From Pseudolysinimonas yzui (GTDB lineage: Bacteria > Actinomycetota > Actinomycetes > Actinomycetales > Microbacteriaceae), in contig NZ_BNAI01000013.1 in assembly GCF_014653215.1 (NCBI RefSeq), positions 1 to 38,575 on the forward strand: DNA of 38,575 bases, read 5' to 3'. Positions 33,013-38,575 of this stretch are shown here, one piece after another. The position numbers and the translations under genes are program-made. The notes under the pieces were generated by a model. It saw nothing but the letters and a program-made list of their open reading frames with translations. It did not search any database and was not told the DNA's origin. Each line of letters starts with the position of its first letter. The first letter of the stretch is position 1.

Positions 33013-33942
33013 TCACGTGTTCTCTCCGACCCAGGCGGCGACGTCGTTCGTCGGGAAGTAGCGCTGCCGGATCGCCTCGCTCACCGCGGTCGTGGTCTTC
33101 TGCACGGCATCCATGTGCGTCGGCAGATCGGTGATCAGGTCGACGACGGGCCGGTACTCCAGTTCGCTGCGGATCTGGCCGAGCAACCGCTGCGCCTGGT
33201 CGCTGACCCCGAAACGGTCGGCGCGCGGTTCGATCTCACGCAACTGCTGCTCCGCGCGCGTCACCGAGTACAGGATGCTGCGCGGGAACAGCCGGTCGAG
33301 CAGCAGGAACTCCGCCGCCTTCTGGGCGCTCGGCACGCCGCGGTAGGTACGCAGATACGCTTCGTACGCGCCGACGCTGCGCAGGATCGTCGTCCACGAC
33401 GGACCGGACGCCTCGGTGAGCGACCGGGTGGCCAACAGTCGGGCGGTCATGTCGGCACGTTCGATCGAGCGGCCGAGGGTGAAGAACCGGTAGGCCTCGT
33501 CGCGGTTGGTCGCCGACTCGACGATGCCGACGGCGAGCGCCGCGCGCTCGCGCACCCAGGTGAAGAACTCGTGCACCTTGTCGCTGGCGACCTTGCGCGG
33601 CATCCGGGCCCGGGTGGTGTTGAGCACCTCCCAGAGTTCGGTGTTCACCACCTCACGCGCGCGGCGGGCGTTCTCGCGGGCGGCGTTCAGCGAATAGGCG
33701 ATGGATGCCGGCTGGTTGCGATCGACCGCGAGGATCGTGAGCACGTCGCTGCGGGTCACCTCCGCGGTCTCGTCGACCTCGGTTCCCATGACCGACAGCA
33801 GCGACCGGCAGGCGAGGTTCTCTTCGACCCACGGGTCTTCGAGCAGCAACTGCAGGTGCACGTCGAGGATGCGCGCGGTGCCGTCGCTGCGCTCGATGTA
33901 GCGGCCGATCCAGAAGAGGCTCTCGGCGATGCGGCTCAGCAT
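33013..33942 (-). CDS. Alpha-E domain protein (DUF403)
   Basis: The 309-residue, mostly helical protein starts with MLSRIAESLFWIGRYIERSD, the family signature, and has a repeat of ER-containing helices (LGRSIERADMTARLL). Its molecular function is unknown; it is nearly always next to a circularly permuted ATP-grasp gene. The ATG overlaps that gene's stop by 7 bases (ATGCTGA), so the two proteins are probably made together. Confidence 0.92.
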   Translation of the reverse strand: MLSRIAESLFWIGRYIERSDGTARILDVHLQLLLEDPWVEENLACRSLLSVMGTEVDETAEVTRSDVLTILAVDRNQPASIAYSLNAARENARRAREVVNTELWEVLNTTRARMPRKVASDKVHEFFTWVRERAALAVGIVESATNRDEAYRFFTLGRSIERADMTARLLATRSLTEASGPSWTTILRSVGAYEAYLRTYRGVPSAQKAAEFLLLDRLFPRSILYSVTRAEQQLREIEPRADRFGVSDQAQRLLGQIRSELEYRPVVDLITDLPTHMDAVQKTTTAVSEAIRQRYFPTNDVAAWVGENT

Positions 33943-35579
33943 GCGCGCGCCCCGCTCTGCTGTTGCTGCTGCTGCTGCTGGTCTTGGCGGGGGGCGTCGG
34001 CGGGGTGGTGATCGGGCAGGTGCGACTCCGCCGTGATGACGGGGATGGATGTCGTCACGGCGGCCTGATCAGCGACGAGACCGCCGATGTCGTGTTCCAT
34101 GGTGCGCAGCGGGTCGAGTCCGACGACCCAGGTGTCTTTCGAACCGCCGCCCTGCGATGAGTTGACCACGAGCTGGCCCTCCGGCAGCGCGACCCGGGTG
34201 AGGCCACCGGGCAGCACCCAGACATCCGTTCCGTCGTTGACGGCGAACGGCCGCAGGTCGGCGTGCCGGGGGCGCAACCCGTCGTCGACGAGCGTCGGGA
34301 TGGTCGAGAGCTGCACCACCGGCTGTGCGATCCAACCCCGCGGGTCGGCGCGCAGGTGCACGCGCAACTCGTCGAGCTCCTGCTTGCTCGCGTCGGGCCC
34401 GACGACGAGGCCCTTGCCGCCCGACCCGGCGACGGGCTTCACGACGAGCTCGTCGAGACGATCGAGCACCTCTTCGAGCGAGCCCGGATCTTCCAGCCGC
34501 CAGGTGTCGACGTTCGGGATGATCGGCTCTTCACCGAGGTAGTAGCGCATGAGCTCGGGCATGTAGGTGTAGATGAGCTTGTCGTCGGCGACGCCGTTGC
34601 CGACGGCGTTCGCGATCGTCACGTTGCCCAGGCGCGCGGCGAGCATCAGACCCGGGGAGCCCAGCATCGAGTCGGCGCGGAACTGCAGCGGGTCGAGGAA
34701 CTCGTCGTCGACCCGGCGGTAGATCACATCGACCCGCGTCGGACCGGCGGTGGTGCGCATCCAGACCCGCCCGCCGGAGCAGAACAGGTCGCGCCCTTCG
34801 ACGAGTTCGACGCCCATGAGCCGCGCGAGCAGCGTGTGCTCGAAGTAGGCGGAGTTGTAGACGCCGGGCGTGAGCACGACGACGACCGGGTCTTCGACAC
34901 CTTCGGGCGCCGCCGCGCGCAGGGCTCCGAGCAGCCGGTTCGGGTAGTCGCCGACCGGGCGCACCCGCATCGACATGAACAGCTCGGGCAGGGTCTGCGC
35001 CATCACCCGACGGTTCGAGATGACGTACGACACCCCCGACGGCACCCGCACGTTGTCTTCGAGCACCCGCCAGGCGCCGACCTCGTCGCGGATGAGGTCG
35101 ATGCCCGACACCTGGATGCGCACGTTGTTGGCGCTGACGATGCCGGCGGCTTCGCGGTGGAAGTGTTCGCTCGATGAGATCAGCCGCGCGGGGATCACCC
35201 CGTCTTTCACGGCACGCTGTTCGCCGTACACGTCGGCGAGGAACCGTTCCAGCGCGAGCACGCGCTGTTTGACGCCCGCCTCGACCGTGGCCCACTCGGC
35301 CTGCGGGATGACCCGCGGCACGGCGTCGAGCGGGAACGGCCGCTCCTCCCCCGCGAAGTCGAAGGTGACGCCCTGCGCCAGATACGACGAGGCGAGCGCC
35401 TCGGTGCGACCGCGCAGCTCGGCCTGCGTCATGCGGGCCAGGGTCGTGTAGATGTCGCGATACGCGTCGCGGGCGTTCGTCTCGCCGGCGTTGGCGATGT
35501 CGGAGAACATCTCATCCCACGGCGGAGCGCCCCGCCGCCGGATGGCGGTGGCTCCGTAGCCGTCGAACAGGTCGCCCAT
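33936..35579 (-). CDS. Circularly permuted ATP-grasp protein (DUF404/DUF407)
   Basis: The 547-residue protein is an ATP-grasp ligase whose core strands are in permuted order. Visible family blocks are FDGYGATAIRRRGAPPWDEMF at the N-terminus, LEDNVRVPSGVSYVISNRR, ELVEGRDLFCSGGRVWMRTT, and KPVAGSGGKGLVVGP, the ATP-binding loop. The family is predicted to join amino acids or peptides; no product is known. It leads the transglutaminase/alpha-E set. The last 25 residues are low-complexity with eight Gln in a row, from a (CTG)n tract on the + strand, and look dispensable. Confidence 0.92.
   Translation of the reverse strand: MGDLFDGYGATAIRRRGAPPWDEMFSDIANAGETNARDAYRDIYTTLARMTQAELRGRTEALASSYLAQGVTFDFAGEERPFPLDAVPRVIPQAEWATVEAGVKQRVLALERFLADVYGEQRAVKDGVIPARLISSSEHFHREAAGIVSANNVRIQVSGIDLIRDEVGAWRVLEDNVRVPSGVSYVISNRRVMAQTLPELFMSMRVRPVGDYPNRLLGALRAAAPEGVEDPVVVVLTPGVYNSAYFEHTLLARLMGVELVEGRDLFCSGGRVWMRTTAGPTRVDVIYRRVDDEFLDPLQFRADSMLGSPGLMLAARLGNVTIANAVGNGVADDKLIYTYMPELMRYYLGEEPIIPNVDTWRLEDPGSLEEVLDRLDELVVKPVAGSGGKGLVVGPDASKQELDELRVHLRADPRGWIAQPVVQLSTIPTLVDDGLRPRHADLRPFAVNDGTDVWVLPGGLTRVALPEGQLVVNSSQGGGSKDTWVVGLDPLRTMEHDIGGLVADQAAVTTSIPVITAESHLPDHHPADAPRQDQQQQQQQQSGARAC
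33957..33980 (+). repeat. CTG trinucleotide tract
   Basis: Eight CTG-type triplets (one TTG) encode eight Gln on the minus strand near the end of the ATP-grasp protein. Slippage would change length without a frameshift, and the tract lies 15 bases from the alpha-E start. Confidence 0.9.
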
Positions 35580-35632
35580 GCCTGCGAGCCTAGGGGCGGG
35601 ATGTTGCGGCGGTGTTTCGCTCCCGCGTGCGT

Positions 35633-36643
35633 CTAACCACCGGTGGAGGCGCGCACCACGAGTTCGGGCTGGAAGACGATGCGTCGCGGCGGCAGGTCGG
35701 GTTCGGCCGCCTCTTCGCGCAGGATGCGCAGCGCCGTCGCGCCGATCTCATGCCGCGGCTGCCGGATCGACGAGAGCGGCACGACCGCGGCAGCCGCGAA
35801 GTCGATGTCGTCGAAACCGATGAGGGCGATGTCGTCGGGCACCCGCAACTCTCCTGACATGACGAGGGCCTGCAGCAGCCCGACCGCGACGAGGTCGTTC
35901 GCCGCGAAGATCGCGTCCGGCCGCTCGGGGCGGGCGATCAGGGCCTCCCCGAGCCTCCGGCCGTCGAGCACGGTGAGCGCGCGTGTCGGGATCACCTCGA
36001 GCGTCGCGCCCGGCACCTCGGCGATCGCGGAGCGTGCGCCGGCGAGGCGGTCGGACACCTGGCGGATCTCGAGCGGCCCGCCGGCGAACACCATCCGGCG
36101 GCGCCCCGTCGCCAGGAGGTGCTCGACCGCGAGGCGACCCCCCGCGATGTCGTCGACCGAGACGGAGCTGACCGCGGCATCCCGGCTCTCGCGGTCGACG
36201 AGCACGACGGGCGTTCCGCGTTCGCGCAGTTGCCGCAGGCGCGGTTCGATGTCGCCGAACGGCGAGATGAGGATGCCGTGCACGCGCTGCTCCTCGAACA
36301 GGTCGAGGTAGCCCGACTCGCGGCGCGCGTCTTCGGAGGAGTTGCCGAGCAACACCGACAACCCGTGCTTCGCCGCTTCGTCTTCGACGCCACGGGCGAC
36401 GTCGGTGAAGAACGGGTTGCGCACGTCGAGCACGACGAGTCCGACGGTGGTGCTGCGGCCGGCCCGCAGCTGGCGCGCCGCGTCGTTGCGCACGTAGCCG
36501 AGTTCGGCGATCGCGGTGCGCACCTTCGCGGCGGCTTCCGGTGAGACCTGGGGCGACCCGTTGAGCACGTTGGAGACGGTGCCGACCGAGACGCCCGCAC
36601 GCGCGGCGACGTCACGGATGCTGCTCGCGCGGGTGGTGGTCAC
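35633..36643 (-). CDS. LacI-family regulator of the rhamnose genes
   Basis: The 336-residue repressor has an N-terminal HTH (IRDVAARAGVSVGTVSNVLNG) with hinge helix NDAARQLRAG, then an effector domain with DVRNPFFTDVARGVEDEA and VDDIAGGRLAVEHL. Its location divergent from rhaI, with a palindrome between, suggests control of rhamnose use; the effector is inferred. The GTG at 36643 with AGGA 9 bases upstream is preferred over the in-frame ATG at 36674, which would overlap the operator. Confidence 0.9.
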   Translation of the reverse strand: MTTTRASSIRDVAARAGVSVGTVSNVLNGSPQVSPEAAAKVRTAIAELGYVRNDAARQLRAGRSTTVGLVVLDVRNPFFTDVARGVEDEAAKHGLSVLLGNSSEDARRESGYLDLFEEQRVHGILISPFGDIEPRLRQLRERGTPVVLVDRESRDAAVSSVSVDDIAGGRLAVEHLLATGRRRMVFAGGPLEIRQVSDRLAGARSAIAEVPGATLEVIPTRALTVLDGRRLGEALIARPERPDAIFAANDLVAVGLLQALVMSGELRVPDDIALIGFDDIDFAAAAVVPLSSIRQPRHEIGATALRILREEAAEPDLPPRRIVFQPELVVRASTGG

Positions 36644-36660
36644 GCTGCTATCCTGGCGGT

Positions 36661-36672
36661 TGAAACGATTCA
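36661..36672. promoter_or_regulatory. Probable LacI-type operator of the rhamnose locus
   Basis: TGAAACGATTCA is a 12-base near-palindrome with a central CG, as LacI-family operators have; only the A/A pair next to the centre breaks symmetry. It lies mid-way in the 63-base gap between the divergent regulator and rhaI. Confidence 0.7.
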
Positions 36673-36706
36673 TTACGACACGAACCACTGTGACAAGGAT
36701 GTCTCC

Positions 36707-37873
36707 ATGCCCGACTTCGCCGCCATCGCCGACCGGCTCACCGAGCAGCGCATCGAGCTGCCGTCCTGGGCGTTCGGCAACTCCGGCACCCGGTTCAAGG
36801 TCTTCGCCCAGCCCGGCGTGCCTCGCGACCCGTTCGAGAAGATCGCGGATGCCGCCCAGGTGCACAGGTACACCGCGCTCTCGCCGAGCGTCGCCCTGCA
36901 TATCCCCTGGGACAAGGTCGCGTCCTACGCCGACCTGAAGAAGCACGCCGAAGACCACGGCGTCGCCCTCGGCACCATCAATTCGAACACCTTCCAAGAC
37001 GACATCTACAAGCTCGGCAGCCTCACCCACTCCGACGCGAAAGTGCGCCAGACGGCGATCGACCACCACTTCGACTGCATCGACATCATGGGCGAGACCG
37101 GGTCGCGCGACCTCAAGATCTGGCTCGCCGACGGCACCAACTACCCCGGCCAGGACGACATGCGCGGCCGCCAGGACCGCCTCACCGAGTCGCTGCAGAA
37201 GATCTATGAGCGGATCGGCGAGGACCAGCGGCTCGTGCTGGAGTACAAGATCTTCGAGCCCGCGTTCTACCACATGGATGTTCCCGACTGGGGAACGAGC
37301 TACGCCCAGGTGGCCGCGCTCGGCGACCGCGCGACGGTCTGTCTCGACACCGGCCACCACGCGCCGAGCACCAACATCGAGTTCATCGTCATGCAGCTGC
37401 TGCGGCTCGGGAAGCTCGGCTCGTTCGACTTCAACTCGCGCTTCTACGCCGACGACGACCTCATCGTCGGGGCCGCCGACCCGTTCCAGCTGTTCCGCAT
37501 CATCGTCGAGGTGATCCGCGGCGGCGGGTACGGCGACGACGGCGACACCGCGTTCATGCTCGACCAGTGCCACAACATCGAAGACAAGATCCCCGGGCAG
37601 ATTCGCTCGGTGCTCAACGTGCAGGAGATGACCGCGCGGGCGCTGCTCGTCGACCGCGACGCGCTCTCTGCCGCCCAGCTGGCCGGCGACATGCTCACCG
37701 CCCACGGCATCCTCATGGATGCCTTCTACACCGACGTGCGCCCGATGCTCGCGGCCTGGCGCGAGGAGCGCGGGCTGCCCGCCGACCCGATGAAGGCCTA
37801 CGCCGAATCGGGGTATGCGGCGTCGATCGTCGAAGGTCGCGTCGGCGGCGCTCAGGCGGGCTGGGGGGCGTGA
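36707..37873 (+). CDS. rhaI: L-rhamnose isomerase (non-E. coli type)
   Basis: The enzyme converts L-rhamnose to L-rhamnulose. The 388-residue TIM-barrel protein matches the Pseudomonas stutzeri type: LPSWAFGNSGTRFKVF near the start, GTINSNTFQDD, IKIWLADGTNYPGQDD-like segment, metal ligands in LEYKIFEPAFY (E), CLDTGHHAP (D, H), and FDFNSRFYADDDL. AAGGA lies 7 bases before the ATG. The next gene follows by a GTGA overlap. Confidence 0.94.
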   Translation: MPDFAAIADRLTEQRIELPSWAFGNSGTRFKVFAQPGVPRDPFEKIADAAQVHRYTALSPSVALHIPWDKVASYADLKKHAEDHGVALGTINSNTFQDDIYKLGSLTHSDAKVRQTAIDHHFDCIDIMGETGSRDLKIWLADGTNYPGQDDMRGRQDRLTESLQKIYERIGEDQRLVLEYKIFEPAFYHMDVPDWGTSYAQVAALGDRATVCLDTGHHAPSTNIEFIVMQLLRLGKLGSFDFNSRFYADDDLIVGAADPFQLFRIIVEVIRGGGYGDDGDTAFMLDQCHNIEDKIPGQIRSVLNVQEMTARALLVDRDALSAAQLAGDMLTAHGILMDAFYTDVRPMLAAWREERGLPADPMKAYAESGYAASIVEGRVGGAQAGWGA

Positions 37874-38575
37874 AGGACATGACGACGGCAGAAGACCTCA
37901 TCACCCGAAGCAACAAGCTGGGCTCCGACCCGCGCGTCACCAATTACGGCGGCGGCAACACGTCGGCGAAGGGCACCGCGACCGACCCGGTCACGGGAGA
38001 GCCCGTCGAACTGCTCTGGGTCAAGGGTTCCGGCGGCGACCTCGGTACGCTGACCGAAGCCGGCCTCGGGGTGCTCAACCTCGCGCGCGTCGAAGCCCTC
38101 AAGGCCACCTACCCGGGCGTCGAGCGCGAGGACGAGATGGTCGCCGCCCTCGACTACTGCCGCCACGGTCTCGGCGGCGCCGCCCCGAGCATCGACACCT
38201 TCATGCACGCGTTCGTCGACGCGGCCCACGTCGACCACCTGCATCCCGACTCCGGCATCGCGTTCGCGACCGCGAAAGACGGCGAGAAGCTGACCAGAAG
38301 GGCTTTCGGCGACAAGGTCGTCTGGGTGCCGTGGCGTCGCCCCGGCTTCCAGCTCGGTCTCGACATCTCCGCCATCAAGGCCGCCAACCCGGATGCGGTC
38401 GGCTGCATCCTCGGCGGCCACGGCATCACGGCGTGGGGCAAGACCTCCGCCGAGGCGCAGAAGAACAGCCTCTGGATCATCACGACCGCCGAGGATTACA
38501 TCGCGGCGAAGGGCAAGAAGTCCCCGTTCGGCACGACGGTCGCGAAGAACAAGGCCCTGCCGCCCGCCGAGCGTC
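37870..38575 (+). CDS. Bifunctional rhamnulose-1-phosphate aldolase/dehydrogenase, 5' part
   Basis: Only the N-terminal 235 or so residues are in the window; the gene runs off the end. They form a class II aldolase domain: NYGGGNTSAKG, the phosphate site VKGSGGD, zinc His residues in HVDHLHPDSGIAF, and CILGGHGITAWG. Full-length actinobacterial members add a short-chain dehydrogenase domain and cleave rhamnulose 1-phosphate to lactaldehyde-derived lactate and DHAP. GTG at 37870 overlaps the rhaI stop; ATG at 37879 is an alternative start. Confidence 0.9.
   Translation, partial: MKDMTTAEDLITRSNKLGSDPRVTNYGGGNTSAKGTATDPVTGEPVELLWVKGSGGDLGTLTEAGLGVLNLARVEALKATYPGVEREDEMVAALDYCRHGLGGAAPSIDTFMHAFVDAAHVDHLHPDSGIAFATAKDGEKLTRRAFGDKVVWVPWRRPGFQLGLDISAIKAANPDAVGCILGGHGITAWGKTSAEAQKNSLWIITTAEDYIAAKGKKSPFGTTVAKNKALPPAER

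Overview
The window is high-G+C, gene-dense bacterial chromosome with GTG starts, 4-base stop/start overlaps and strong purine-rich ribosome sites. Gene content (LCP protein, bifunctional rhamnulose aldolase, CebR-type cellobiose operon, DUF222-HNH gene, GATGCC-rich codons, inverted hairpin repeats) fits an actinobacterium, most likely family Microbacteriaceae; the genus cannot be set from the sequence alone. I saw no CRISPR array, rRNA, riboswitch or prophage, and no gene-free stretch longer than about 280 bases.

Layout. 1-1300: a complete IS481-family element that abuts the 3' end of a tRNA-Ser(GCU) gene. 1300-4945 (minus): tRNA-Ser(GCU), an LCP cell-wall protein, tRNA-Ser(UGA), a HAD phosphatase and serS, so two serine tRNAs sit beside their own synthetase. 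5013-5993: diacylglycerol-kinase-like lipid kinase. 5852-9163 (minus): pheA followed by five small membrane-protein genes that are tandem copies of one unrecognised family. 9196-10809: phosphoglucomutase. 10809-11331: three copies of a 44-base hairpin repeat around a GIY-YIG nuclease gene. 11344-14128: divergent VanY-type carboxypeptidase and DHA2 drug exporter.

14142-20140: a cellobiose/cello-oligosaccharide system: four CebR/CelR-like operators, lipoprotein binding protein, two permeases, GH1 beta-glucosidase and LacI-type regulator. 20121-25033: an arsenic locus arranged divergently: arsR, aquaporin and a cation transporter leftward; a flavoprotein gene broken by an in-frame TGA, an ArsR-ArsC fusion and two more arsenate reductases rightward. 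No ArsB or Acr3 pump is present in the window, so arsenite exit through the aquaporin is the likely scheme.

25071-26799: a small GNAT protein and a DUF222-HNH protein with a sharp internal codon-use switch. 26837-30950 (minus): small membrane protein, ABC importer (ATPase and permease without a binding protein) translationally coupled to a domain-swapped lipoate ligase, and a monoglyceride-lipase-like hydrolase. 31049-32152: glycerate kinase. 32136-35579 (minus): the conserved transglutaminase / alpha-E / circularly permuted ATP-grasp trio. 35633-38575: divergent LacI regulator and rhamnose catabolism genes (rhaI and the start of the bifunctional aldolase/dehydrogenase), which run off the end.

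The best candidates for something undescribed are the repeated membrane-protein family at 5852-8215, the GIY-YIG/hairpin-repeat arrangement at 10809-11331, and the arsenic locus with its start-codon palindrome and pump-less design.
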